From Arthrobacter yangruifuii (lineage in GTDB: Bacteria; Actinomycetota; Actinomycetes; Actinomycetales; Micrococcaceae): a DNA stretch of 64,000 nt. Shown in pieces: positions 44,206 through 52,149 of the stretch. The notes beneath the pieces were generated by a model. That model ran no database searches. It was not told where the DNA came from and worked only from the letters and a program-made list of their open reading frames with translations. Made by a program: the position numbers and the translations under genes. Each line of letters opens with the position of its first letter. The first letter of the stretch is position 1. The stretch is taken from positions 1 through 64,000 of the forward strand of contig NZ_VTFX01000001.1 of assembly GCF_009192775.1 (NCBI RefSeq). The letters run 5' to 3'.

Positions 44206-45009
44206 GTGAAGATAGCTACCTGGAACGTGAACTCCATCCGCGCCCGCGCCGACCGCATCGAGGCCTGGCTGCAGCGCTCCGACGTCGACGTCCTGGCAAT
44301 TCAGGAAACCAAGGCGAAGGACGAGAATTTCCCCTGGGAACTGTTTGAAAAGAACGGCTACGAGGTGGCGCACTTCGGGCTGAGCCAGTGGAACGGCGTG
44401 GCCATTGCCTCCCGCGTGGGGCTCGACGACGTCGAACGCACCTTCCCGGACCAGCCGAAGTTCGGCAAGACCGAAGAGACCACGGTGGCCGAGGCCCGCG
44501 CCATCGGTGCCACCTGCGGCGGTGTGCGGGTGTGGAGCCTGTACGTCCCCAACGGCCGTGCCGTGGATGATCCCCACATGCCGTACAAACTGGAATGGCT
44601 GAAGACCCTCAAGAACCACGCCGCGCAGTGGATCACCGAGAACCCGTCCCTGGACCTGGCCCTGATGGGTGACTGGAACATCGCTCCCCAGGATGACGAT
44701 GTGTGGGACATTGACTGGTTCCGGGCCCAGAACGCCACGCACATCACGGACCCCGAACGCCAGGCATTCGCCGAATTCCTCGACGCCGGGTTTGTCGACG
44801 TCGTCCGCCCGTTCACTCCCGGCCCCGGCGTCTACACCTACTGGGACTACACGCAGCTGCGGTTCCCGAAACGCCAGGGCATGCGCATCGACTTCGTGCT
44901 GGGCTCCCCGTCCCTGGCCAAGCGGGTTACCGGCGCCGTGATCGACCGTGAAGAGCGCAAGGGCAAGGGCGCCTCGGACCATGCCCCAGTGATTGTGGAA
45001 CTGGACTAG
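44206..45009 (+). CDS. Exodeoxyribonuclease III (Xth family)
   Basis: A 267-aa nuclease of the ExoIII/AP-endonuclease family, which cuts at abasic sites in base-excision repair. Motifs: ATWNVNSIRARADRIE, QETKAKD with Glu, MGDWNIAPQDDD with Asp/Asn, and SDHAPVIVEL with the catalytic His. It looks leaderless: TAACGT (44194-44199) 6 nt before GTG 44206. The next gene follows after 2 nt. Confidence 0.94.
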   Translation: MKIATWNVNSIRARADRIEAWLQRSDVDVLAIQETKAKDENFPWELFEKNGYEVAHFGLSQWNGVAIASRVGLDDVERTFPDQPKFGKTEETTVAEARAIGATCGGVRVWSLYVPNGRAVDDPHMPYKLEWLKTLKNHAAQWITENPSLDLALMGDWNIAPQDDDVWDIDWFRAQNATHITDPERQAFAEFLDAGFVDVVRPFTPGPGVYTYWDYTQLRFPKRQGMRIDFVLGSPSLAKRVTGAVIDREERKGKGASDHAPVIVELD

Positions 45010-45011
45010 CC

Positions 45012-45866
45012 GTGGCGCGGCATCCGCAGCAGTCGCTGTACCGCACTTTTCCGTTCGTCTCCTATCTCCGCGTCTACGAGCCGCTGGATGCCTTTGATGA
45101 CACCCAGCAGCTCGCCATCATGGAACAGCGCGCCCGCGGACGCCACGAAACCGAGGTCCTGGAACGTACCGACGCCGTCCGCCGGCTGGTGAGGGTGGTG
45201 TCGGATCCGTTTCCGCACAACGCCACGGACCTGGTCCGCGTCCTGCATTATCCGGCGCAGGAAGGGGTCACCACCCGGTTGTACTGCCCGAACCAGCTGG
45301 CAGTGCGCACCTCCCTCGCAGCGGAATCCCTGGGCGAGTCCATCCGGGGCCCGCTCGTGGACGTGCTGGTTCCGGAAGTAGCACGCGAAGCACACGCTGC
45401 CCGGCTGGATCCGGATTCCTTCGCGGACTCGCTGGCTAAGCTGCATACCCGGTCCGCCACCTGGGGCGTGCCGTTCGGCTGGTTTGTCCTGCTGCATGAA
45501 GAGGACCACACGGAGGTGGTGGAGGATGACGGGCACGTCCAGACTGTCCGGCTGTCCGCCCCGGTGCTGCAGTGCATTGACCGCGCGCGGGCAGCCTCGG
45601 CCGCCCTGGCCATGGCCGCTCCGGAGCTGGACCTGCTGGATGAACTGGCCGAACTGACCGCCTGGCTGGAGGTTTTTGATCCCGACGCCGTCCTGGAACT
45701 GGACTACGGCCCGGTGGCGGACCTGGTGTTCCCGGATGACTCGCCTTCGGATGTGAGGCTGGGCATCGAGTCGCTGGCCGACGGCGACATGACGGGCGCC
45801 GCCGCCGCGTACCGTCGGCTTGCCTCCCGCTGGATCCCCATCCGGCAGCTGGCCAGGGCCTCCTAG
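45012..45866 (+). CDS. Conserved actinobacterial protein of unknown function
   Basis: A 284-aa soluble protein starting MARHPQQSLYRTFPFVSYLRVYEPLDAF, acidic toward the C-terminus (VLELDYGPVADLVFPDDSPSD). It contains TRLYCPNQLAVRTSLA and a HEEDHTEVVEDDG acidic patch but no motif I recognise. It begins 2 nt after the exonuclease gene and is almost certainly cotranscribed, so it may be linked to DNA repair. Confidence 0.65.
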   Translation: MARHPQQSLYRTFPFVSYLRVYEPLDAFDDTQQLAIMEQRARGRHETEVLERTDAVRRLVRVVSDPFPHNATDLVRVLHYPAQEGVTTRLYCPNQLAVRTSLAAESLGESIRGPLVDVLVPEVAREAHAARLDPDSFADSLAKLHTRSATWGVPFGWFVLLHEEDHTEVVEDDGHVQTVRLSAPVLQCIDRARAASAALAMAAPELDLLDELAELTAWLEVFDPDAVLELDYGPVADLVFPDDSPSDVRLGIESLADGDMTGAAAAYRRLASRWIPIRQLARAS

Positions 45867-45872
45867 GCGGAG

Positions 45873-46484
45873 CTACCGGACCCGGTCCTCCCGGCTGAAG
45901 CGCAGCCGGCGCCCGGCCTCCAGGCTCAGCAGCACCGGCGTCTGGTGCCCGAGGACGGTGTCCAGGGTTTCCACCAGGGCGGTGGCGTCGGCGGCCACCA
46001 GATGCGGAGCCGCGCCCTGGCGGAGTGTGATCCGCACGCGCAGGGCGGTACGGCCCTTTACGGAGTAAGTGCTCACGGCGGCGGCCGTCACGTCCGGGTT
46101 CTCGCGAAGCGCAGTGCGCAGGGCCTGTTCGGCAACCGTTCCGCTGATCTCCACGCGGCCGGGAGCGCCGTCGTCGTCATATTCGGAGACAAGGGTTCCC
46201 GTCCGGCCGCCGCCCTGGCCGGCCATCCACCCGGTCATCAGCACAATGCCCAGGAAGCTCAGCAGCGCCAGCAGCGCCCAGATCCAGCTGCCGCTGCCTC
46301 CGGGCAGTGCCGTGGAGGAAAGGGCTGAGGCAACGCCCTCCCCCGCATCCGCTGCGAACCCGTTCCAGCTCCGCGCGGCAGCGGGCCAGACGGAGATAAG
46401 CACCAGCCCGCCGCCGATGCCCATCAGCACCAGCCCGAGCACACCCAGCAGGAACCGGTTCAGTGTCCGCGGTGTGGCATTCAC
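45873..46484 (-). CDS. AmaP-like alkaline-shock envelope protein
   Basis: A 203-aa membrane protein with two helices near the N-terminus (about 9-30 and 68-88) and a soluble C-terminal domain. Such AmaP-type proteins anchor Asp23/Gls24 proteins at the membrane. The start at GTG 46484 is fixed by a GTGA overlap with the gene upstream. Last gene of a five-gene alkaline-shock operon on the minus strand. Confidence 0.7.
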   Translation of the reverse strand: MNATPRTLNRFLLGVLGLVLMGIGGGLVLISVWPAAARSWNGFAADAGEGVASALSSTALPGGSGSWIWALLALLSFLGIVLMTGWMAGQGGGRTGTLVSEYDDDGAPGRVEISGTVAEQALRTALRENPDVTAAAVSTYSVKGRTALRVRITLRQGAAPHLVAADATALVETLDTVLGHQTPVLLSLEAGRRLRFSREDRVR

Positions 46485-47068
46485 TGTCCGATCACCCCCG
46501 CGTCGGCAACCCGCACCCGGACTGCGGGCTGCGGATCCAGTTTGGTAAGCGTCAACTCGTCCTCCACAGCAGCCCGCACCGCCTCGGCATCCACGGGCGT
46601 GCCCGACGTCGGGCGGATCTGCACTTCCACCAGGGTCCGTCCCACTGTCACCAGCACCTGCTGCGGCGTGACGCCGGCCTGCATCCTGGCGCACCGGGCC
46701 AGCGACGCTGCCAGCACTTCGCCCTCCACGACGACGGCGGCACGCGGGTTGGGCAGGGCGTAGCGGGCGCGGCGGCCGGGAAGCACCGCGGGCAGGAAGA
46801 ACAGCAGCCCGGCAAGGAAGACAAGGGCTCCGGAGAGCCCCAGAATGACCGGGTCCACCTCCGCCGGGAGGTCCGCGAGCCAGTGGCCGAAGGTTGGCGG
46901 ATCAATCAGCCACGGCTGCTCGCCCAGTACCTGCAGCACGGACTCCAGCAGGACGTACGCAAAGAAGAGGATGCCCAGAACCGCGGCAACTGCCGACGCG
47001 CCGGTGCGTGCCGAATGGGTTTCGCGCCGGACGATTCTTGTGGTGACGTCCTGGTCCGCCTGCTTCAC
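46481..47068 (-). CDS. DUF6286 domain-containing membrane protein
   Basis: A 195-aa protein with two transmembrane helices (about 26-44 and 78-98) and a basic GRRARYALPNPRAAVVVEGEV segment followed by a predicted ferredoxin-like soluble part. This DUF6286 architecture accompanies Asp23 operons in actinobacteria. Coupled by overlaps on both sides (GTGA to the AmaP-like gene, and to the short Asp23-like gene at 47065-47068). Function unknown. Confidence 0.72.
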   Translation of the reverse strand: MKQADQDVTTRIVRRETHSARTGASAVAAVLGILFFAYVLLESVLQVLGEQPWLIDPPTFGHWLADLPAEVDPVILGLSGALVFLAGLLFFLPAVLPGRRARYALPNPRAAVVVEGEVLAASLARCARMQAGVTPQQVLVTVGRTLVEVQIRPTSGTPVDAEAVRAAVEDELTLTKLDPQPAVRVRVADAGVIGQ

Positions 47069-47454
47069 CGCACCCGCCTGCCCTCGGCCGGCAGGGCGCC
47101 GGTGATGCGGATATCCACGCGCGAGAGCCGGGAGCCGGTGAGCTCGGCCACCCGCCGGAGCAGAACCGGCTTCGCTGCATGTGCCCGCTCCCAGACGGTC
47201 CCCCCGGATCGCTGCAGCATGGCAGGGGTAAGGGTCTGAAGCGGCGGCAGGGCGATGGGCAGGAATACCGAGAGTGCGAGCAGCCCCCGCTCATCGGCCC
47301 ATTGAACCCGCACCTGCTGGGCGGGGACGCCGAAGTATTCGGCCGCGGCGGCCTGTGCGGTGCTGGTCAGTGCCTGGGTGCTGATCCGGTTGTGGCCGGC
47401 CAGCGGGGCACCGGTCATCCTCGACGGCAGCGCGGTCATGGCGCCGCTGCTCAC
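47065..47454 (-). CDS. Small Asp23-operon protein
   Basis: A 129-aa protein beginning VSSGAMTALPSRMTGAPLAGHNRISTQALTSTAQAAAAEYFGV. The segment ISTQALTSTAQAAAAEYFGVPAQQVRVQW resembles the beginning of an Asp23/Gls24 domain, with a strongly basic C-terminus (TGALPAEGRRVR). I chose GTG 47454 because it gives a GTGA overlap with the DUF2273 gene; ATG 47439 is an alternative. Confidence 0.55.
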   Translation of the reverse strand: MSSGAMTALPSRMTGAPLAGHNRISTQALTSTAQAAAAEYFGVPAQQVRVQWADERGLLALSVFLPIALPPLQTLTPAMLQRSGGTVWERAHAAKPVLLRRVAELTGSRLSRVDIRITGALPAEGRRVR

Positions 47455-47642
47455 GAAGAAGAGCGGCGGCCGGTTAGCGCATCCGAAACGCTGCGGAAGT
47501 CGATTTTGCCTTCCGCAGCGCGGCCCAGCAGCGCTCCAACTGCAATGAACAGGGCGGTCAGCAGAAAGCCCCAGAAGTCGAATATCAGTGCGGCGAAAGC
47601 CAGTACGGCTCCGGTTGCCATTCCCACCACTGTTGGTTTCAT
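47451..47642 (-). CDS. DUF2273-like small membrane protein
   Basis: A 63-aa protein with two helices (about 8-28 and 29-43) and a polar end GKIDFRSVSDALTGRRSSS. Its pattern, MKPTVVGMATGAVLAFAALIFDFWGFLLTALFIAVGALLGR, matches the DUF2273 family, which goes with Asp23 and AmaP in gram-positive bacteria. Its ATG has no strong ribosome binding site. Confidence 0.72.
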   Translation of the reverse strand: MKPTVVGMATGAVLAFAALIFDFWGFLLTALFIAVGALLGRAAEGKIDFRSVSDALTGRRSSS

Positions 47643-47743
47643 TTCCCCTGCCTTGTTTCCTGCCCCATAATTCCCTGCCCCGCAGTTCCCTGCCGCTGCC
47701 CCGGCTGTAGCCTGTGCGTCCTGCAGGGAACGTGTTCTGAAGC

Positions 47744-48241
47744 CTATACCGCTTTGGCGCCGCCAACAGGTGCGGTGCCGGTTGGCTCGGACGGAAGGTG
47801 GACGTCGGTGATTTCCACGTTGACTTCGACGACGCTAAGCCCCACCAGTTCCTCCACTGCACCGTAAACGGCGGCACGGACATTGTTCGCCACCACGGTC
47901 AGGGAATTGCCGTAAACGGCCACCAGGCTGACATCAACGGCCGCTTCGCGTTCGCCCACCTCCACGTGTACGCCGGAGGTGGCGTTTGTTCCGCCCACGG
48001 CGTCACGCACTGCGCCCAGCGCCCGTCCCGGAGTGTTGCCGAGGCTGAAGACGCCGGGCACCGCCCGGGCGGCCACGGCGGCGACCTTTGCCACGGCCTG
48101 TTCGCTGATGGACGTGCGTCCGCCGACGGTGGCCGGAACGCCTGCGCCGGCCGCGGCATGCGCCGGAGCAGCGGGTGCGGTGGTGACTGAAGCGGTAGCG
48201 GCGGGCGCGGTGGCCGCTGATGTGTTCCGGAGCTCATCCAT
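47744..48241 (-). CDS. Asp23/Gls24 family envelope-stress protein
   Basis: A 165-aa protein. After a Thr/Ala-rich N-terminal arm (1-40) it has the Asp23 pattern SISEQAVAKVAAVAARAVPGVFSL, GVHVEVGEREAAVDVSLVAVYGNSLTVVANNVRAAVYGAVEELVGL and VVEVNVEITDVHL. Asp23 proteins sit at the membrane and support the cell wall under stress. First gene of the operon; 101 bp separate it from the DUF2273 gene. Start ATG 48241. Confidence 0.85.
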   Translation of the reverse strand: MDELRNTSAATAPAATASVTTAPAAPAHAAAGAGVPATVGGRTSISEQAVAKVAAVAARAVPGVFSLGNTPGRALGAVRDAVGGTNATSGVHVEVGEREAAVDVSLVAVYGNSLTVVANNVRAAVYGAVEELVGLSVVEVNVEITDVHLPSEPTGTAPVGGAKAV

Positions 48242-48365
48242 GGGTTCAGCGTATCCCGCGGACCGGCGGTTTTGCAGGGCACCGCCGCCGGGCAGGACAT
48301 GCGGTGTTTTCGGCCGCGGCATTCCCGGCGGGCAGTGTCCCCGGCGGGCAGCCACAGTCCCGGGA

Positions 48366-48414
48366 CAAAAAGAAAAACCCCGTCCTGTCTCCTGCGAGAC
48401 AGCTACGGGGTTTT
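48366..48414 (-). terminator. Terminator of the tRNA cluster
   Basis: AAAACCCCGT (48374-48383) pairs with ACGGGGTTTT (48405-48414), with an inner stem CTGTCTC/GAGACAG. On the minus strand it comes right after tRNA-Phe and is followed by TTTTTCTTTTTGT, a strong U-tract. This is a classic rho-independent terminator. Confidence 0.9.
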
Positions 48415-48417
48415 AGC

Positions 48418-48493
48418 TGGTGGCTCCGACCGGCGTCGATCCGGTGACCTTTCGATTTTCAGTCGAACGCTCTACCAACTGAGCTACAGAGCC
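48418..48493 (-). tRNA. tRNA-Phe (GAA)
   Basis: On the minus strand the molecule starts GGCTCTGTAGCTCAG (D-arm), the anticodon loop is CTGAAAA with anticodon GAA, the T-arm contains GGATCGACGCC, and it ends with encoded CCA (48418-48420). The acceptor GGCTCTG pairs with CGGAGCC. It is the last tRNA of a three-gene cluster. Confidence 0.95.
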
Positions 48494-48549
48494 TGGCATC
48501 ATCAACTGATGATCACCGAGATCTTCCAAATCGCTTCAGAAAATCTGAG

Positions 48550-48623
48550 CGACCCTGACGGGACTTGAACCCGCGACCTCCGCCGTGACAGGGCGGCGCG
48601 CTAACCAGCTGCGCTACAGGGCC
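48550..48623 (-). tRNA. tRNA-Asp (GTC)
   Basis: The acceptor GGCCCTG (48617-48623) pairs with CAGGGTC (48551-48557), discriminator G at 48550. The anticodon loop reads CTGTCAC, giving GTC. The T-arm is GCGGGTTCAAGTCCCGT. No CCA is encoded. It lies between tRNA-Glu and tRNA-Phe. Confidence 0.95.
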
Positions 48624-48682
48624 TTGCTTTTCACGAGTGTAAACTCTACCAGACTCTCGCCGGTTCATTTACCACTCCTGAG

Positions 48683-48755
48683 TACCCCCAACGGGATTCG
48701 AACCCGTGCCGCCGCCGTGAAAGGGCGGTGTCCTAGGCCGCTAGACGATGGGGGC
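48683..48755 (-). tRNA. tRNA-Glu (TTC)
   Basis: The acceptor GCCCCCA pairs with TGGGGGT, with an A discriminator at 48683. The anticodon loop CTTTCAC gives TTC (Glu). The T-arm is ACGGGTTCGAATCCCGT. First of the cluster on the minus strand; its promoter should lie at 48760-48830, but I could not define clear boxes. Confidence 0.93.
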
Positions 48756-48888
48756 CAACAGAACACACATAGTTTGAAGCGGCTGGTAACCAGTCGTTTC
48801 TCGCCGTTGTGGACCTCTAAAACTATAGGGCCTATTTCCGGAATATCCAAAACGGTTCCGGTGAGGCGTACGCCACTACAGTGGAGGG

Positions 48889-49260
48889 GTGCCAATCGAG
48901 ATGAACCCGGATGACTTTGAAGCCTGCGTGGAAGCTGCACTGGACTCCATCCCGGAGGACCTGTCCCGCGCCATGAACAACGTGGCGGTCTTCATCGAGG
49001 ATGAGTACATACCCGGCCCGCACGAGGATCCGGACACCGAACTGCTGGGGGTCTACGAAGGCACCCCGCTGACCGAACGGGACTCCTGGTGGGACGCGGG
49101 ATCCCTGCCGGACCGGATTGTGGTCTTCCGCGGGCCGCTGCTGCGGATGTGTGAAAGCCGCGGGGAAGTAGTGGACGAGGTCCGCATCACCGTCATCCAC
49201 GAGGTGGCCCACCACTTCGGCATCGATGACGAGCGGCTGCACGAACTGGGCTGGGGCTAG
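48889..49260 (+). CDS. Metallopeptidase family protein (minimal zincin, DUF1025-like)
   Basis: A 123-aa acidic protein with the zinc motif VIHEVAHHFGIDDERLHELGW: HExxH plus a conserved downstream Asp/Glu, the hallmark of the small zincin-like family. Peptidase activity has not been shown for the family. It looks leaderless: TACAGT (48877-48882), 6 nt before GTG. Divergent from the tRNA cluster. Confidence 0.88.
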   Translation: MPIEMNPDDFEACVEAALDSIPEDLSRAMNNVAVFIEDEYIPGPHEDPDTELLGVYEGTPLTERDSWWDAGSLPDRIVVFRGPLLRMCESRGEVVDEVRITVIHEVAHHFGIDDERLHELGWG

Positions 49261-49269
49261 CCTTTAAGC

Positions 49270-50199
49270 ATGAGTGCGAATCACGGGCACAGCCACGGGC
49301 TGGGCACAGTCACCGCTACCGGGAAACACCGGCGGCGCCTCCTGATCGTTTTCCTCATCACCCTCTCGGTGGTCCTGATCCAGATTGCCGGCGCCCTGCT
49401 CTCGGGGTCACTGGCACTGCTTGCCGATGCCGGCCACATGCTTTCCGATGCGGCAGGGGTCTCCATAGCCCTGTTGGCGGCCTGGATAGCCGCCCGCCCG
49501 GCCACCGCGAAACGGACCTACGGCTACCAGCGCGCCGAGGTTCTGGCCGCGCTGGCCAATGCCGTGCTGCTCATCGTTATTGCCGTGGTGATTTTCGTCG
49601 AGGCGGTCCGAAGGTTCGGCAGCGGGCCCGACGTCGATACCTCACTGATGCTGCCGTTTGCCATTGTCGGGGGCCTCGCGAACCTCATCTCCCTTCTGGT
49701 GCTGCAGGCAGGGCGGAAGGAATCGTTGAACGTGCGCGGCGCCTACCTGGAGGTGCTGGGCGACCTGCTGGGCTCGGCGGCGGTAGTGGTCTCCGCCGTC
49801 GTGATCATGACCACCGGCTACCAGCAGGCGGACGCCTGGGCCTCGATCCTGATTGCCCTGATGATCCTCCCGCGGGCCTGGTCACTGCTGCGGGAGGTGA
49901 TTGACGTGCTGCTGGAAGCCACCCCGCAGGGCGTGGACGCAGGCATGATCCGGGACCATATTGTCTCCGTGGACGGGGTGGCCGATGCGCACGACATCCA
50001 CATCTGGACCATCACCTCGGGCGTCCCGGTGTTCTCCGCGCACGTGGTGGTTGAAGGGGAACACCTGACGCCTGCGGGTATGGACCAGATGCTGGACAGG
50101 CTGACCCGGTGCCTAAGCAGCCACTTCGACACCGAGCACTGCACCTTTCAGCTGGAGCCGGCCAGCCATGCCGTGCATGAAGGCCAGCAGCACGCCTAG
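49270..50199 (+). CDS. Cation diffusion facilitator (zinc/cobalt exporter)
   Basis: A 309-aa CDF family exporter. The N-terminus is His-rich (HGHSHGLG), six helices follow, and the metal-binding HxxxD pairs lie in LLADAGHMLSDAAG (helix 2) and in the fifth helix. The C-terminal domain has DAHDIHIWTITSGV and HVVVEGEHL. CDF proteins expel Zn2+ or Co2+ in exchange for protons. ATG 49270 lies 9 nt after the previous stop; TAGCCT just before it may be a -10 box. Confidence 0.92.
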   Translation: MSANHGHSHGLGTVTATGKHRRRLLIVFLITLSVVLIQIAGALLSGSLALLADAGHMLSDAAGVSIALLAAWIAARPATAKRTYGYQRAEVLAALANAVLLIVIAVVIFVEAVRRFGSGPDVDTSLMLPFAIVGGLANLISLLVLQAGRKESLNVRGAYLEVLGDLLGSAAVVVSAVVIMTTGYQQADAWASILIALMILPRAWSLLREVIDVLLEATPQGVDAGMIRDHIVSVDGVADAHDIHIWTITSGVPVFSAHVVVEGEHLTPAGMDQMLDRLTRCLSSHFDTEHCTFQLEPASHAVHEGQQHA

Positions 50200-50214
50200 C
50201 CCTACGCGCGCCCG

Positions 50215-51228
50215 CTATTCGGCAACCATGGGCCCGAAATTCGCCCGATCGAGCAGGCGGGGATCGTCATGGTCCGGAACCACCATCACCGGCCCCTTGG
50301 CATGGTGCAGCACGCTCTGGCTGGTGGAACCAAGCAGCATCCCGGTGAAGCCGCCGCGGCCCCGGGTGCCCAACACGAGCAGTTCGACTTTTGCGGTGCG
50401 TTCTACCAGGATCTCCCCCGGAGCGCCGTCCACCAGCTCAACCGTCATCTCCAGACCCGGGAAGTGGCTCTGCAGCCAGTCACGGCCGGCGTCGAGCTGT
50501 TCACGCAGCTCTGCATGCAGCGCCTCGATGTCCAGTGGTGCGGGCACCCAGGCCAGCGACCCGGTGAACGGCGGCAGCGAGCACAGGATGCGCAGCGGCA
50601 GGTTCATGCTCTGCGCCTGCTCGGCGGCGACCAGCGAGGCGGCGCGGCCCTGTTCGGAGCCGTCCACGCCGACGACAACGGCGTGGTGCACGGTGTCCGG
50701 GTCAGGGGAGTTTGCCGGGGGCCGTATTCCCGAGTCGGGCAGCCGCCCCGCAGTTCGCAGCGGAACCACCACCGTGGGGCACTTCGCATGCGCCGGCAGG
50801 GCGCTGGAGACGGATCCCAGCAGGCGTCCGACGAAACCGCCGCGGCCGCGTGAACCCACCACCATCAGGTCAGCGTCTTCGGAAAGCTCCAGCAGGACGG
50901 CGGCAGCGTCACCGGTTTCCACGCGGGGAACCACCTCCACCCCGTAGTGGCTGATCCGCTGCACGGCGTCGTCCAGCACCTGCCGGGCACCGTCCCGGAT
51001 CAGGGCGTCGTCAATGGTGGTGTACCCGGCATCCATCGAGGAGGCCGCGAAAATGGGCACCGTGTATGAGGTCACCACATGGAGCGGGGAGTTCCGGCGC
51101 CGCGCTTCGCGGGCTGCCCAGAACAGGGCGCAGATGCTCTGGTCGGAGCCGTCCACGCCTACGACAATGCCCGCAGGCCCGTCCGTACTGCCTGCACCGC
51201 CGCCTGCACCCCAGGTCGAATCAGTCAT
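50215..51228 (-). CDS. Universal stress protein with two USP domains
   Basis: A 337-aa protein with two tandem USP domains (about residues 17-160 and 178-325). Each ends in the ATP-binding pattern G-x2-G-x9-G: GSRGRGGFVGRLLGS and GTRGRGGFTGMLLGSTSQS. Tandem USPs bind ATP and act in dormancy or stress. ATG 51228 with GGAGCGGCAC upstream; the longer frame (to 51471) is unlikely. Confidence 0.9.
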   Translation of the reverse strand: MTDSTWGAGGGAGSTDGPAGIVVGVDGSDQSICALFWAAREARRRNSPLHVVTSYTVPIFAASSMDAGYTTIDDALIRDGARQVLDDAVQRISHYGVEVVPRVETGDAAAVLLELSEDADLMVVGSRGRGGFVGRLLGSVSSALPAHAKCPTVVVPLRTAGRLPDSGIRPPANSPDPDTVHHAVVVGVDGSEQGRAASLVAAEQAQSMNLPLRILCSLPPFTGSLAWVPAPLDIEALHAELREQLDAGRDWLQSHFPGLEMTVELVDGAPGEILVERTAKVELLVLGTRGRGGFTGMLLGSTSQSVLHHAKGPVMVVPDHDDPRLLDRANFGPMVAE

Positions 51229-51380
51229 GTGCCGCTCCTTCGGGTCCCCAACCGGCAGCTTCCGGCTGTCCTTGGCAGTAGCGTACCGCGGCGGGTACCG
51301 GGCTACACTACCGCCGCGGGACAAGTGGCCGGATGGTCCCGCCTTGAAGCCTGCCGGGGGGTCCTCCCGGAGGCGGGAGC

Positions 51381-52043
51381 TCAGTCCTCCCGCAGCCGCC
51401 GGCGGACAATGAGGGCAATCAGCACGGCCACGGCAAGCAGCACCACGACGGCCGGAATAATCACCGTCCACGGCGAGCCGGCGTCATTGGACCGGTTCAG
51501 CACCGGGCTTTGCGAGGGGTCGGCCAGGGGCGCGGCAGCGGACGGAGCAGCGGACGGAGCAGCGGACGGAGCAGCGGAACCGGCGTCGGACGGGGCAGCG
51601 GAACCGGCGTCGGACGGGGCAGCGGAACCGGCAGCGCCGCCGCCGGACACAGTGAACCCAAAGCTGTTCTCGATCGGGTGGGCGTCGGCAGACACCACAC
51701 GCCACTGAACGGTGTAGCTCCCGGCAGGTGCTCCTGAACGGAGTTTCTGCGTGACGGTGTTGTCCAGGATCCGCACCTGGCCTTCGGCCCAATCCGTTCC
51801 TGATTCATCCAGGATCCGCACCTCGGAGCCGATGGCCGCCGGAACACCGGAGAAGGTGAGCTCAACGGCGTCGGGGGCCGCCTCCAACACTGCACCGTCG
51901 GCCGGACGGCTGCCGGTCAGCTCGTCATGCGCGGCAGCAGGCGGGGCTCCGGCCAGCAGTCCGGCGGACAGCGCCAGCAGGAACGCCGCAGCGGCGGCGG
52001 CGAAACCTGAAGCGGTGAGGAGATTGCGCACGAAATATTTCAC
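51381..52043 (-). CDS. CopC domain copper-resistance protein with a membrane anchor
   Basis: A 220-aa exported protein: signal peptide (1-38, cut before His at AAAHDEL), a CopC fold (about 39-135) with the N-terminal His that binds Cu, a conserved VSADAHPIENSFGFTV, a Ser/Ala/Pro repeat linker (GSAAPSDA twice, then AAPS repeats) and one C-terminal helix with RRRLRED. No copD lies beside it. Copper binding is predicted; the fixed anchor suggests a surface protein. Confidence 0.82.
   Translation of the reverse strand: MKYFVRNLLTASGFAAAAAAFLLALSAGLLAGAPPAAAHDELTGSRPADGAVLEAAPDAVELTFSGVPAAIGSEVRILDESGTDWAEGQVRILDNTVTQKLRSGAPAGSYTVQWRVVSADAHPIENSFGFTVSGGGAAGSAAPSDAGSAAPSDAGSAAPSAAPSAAPSAAAPLADPSQSPVLNRSNDAGSPWTVIIPAVVVLLAVAVLIALIVRRRLRED
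51541..51636 (-). repeat. Tandem repeats within the CopC linker
   Basis: A 12-bp unit GACGGAGCAGCG occurs three times (51541-51576), then a 24-bp unit GAACCGGCGTCGGACGGGGC plus AGCG twice (51577-51624). They code for the Ala/Pro/Ser linker between the CopC domain and the membrane helix. Length polymorphism would be expected. Confidence 0.85.
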
Positions 52044-52149
52044 CGTTTCAGCCTAGCCGCCCCCGGGGCCGGGGCACTGCCCTGCGGCCCCGCGATAAGA
52101 TCGAAGAGCAGGCCCCCCACCATCCCATCGTCAGTCCAGAGGACGAGTC

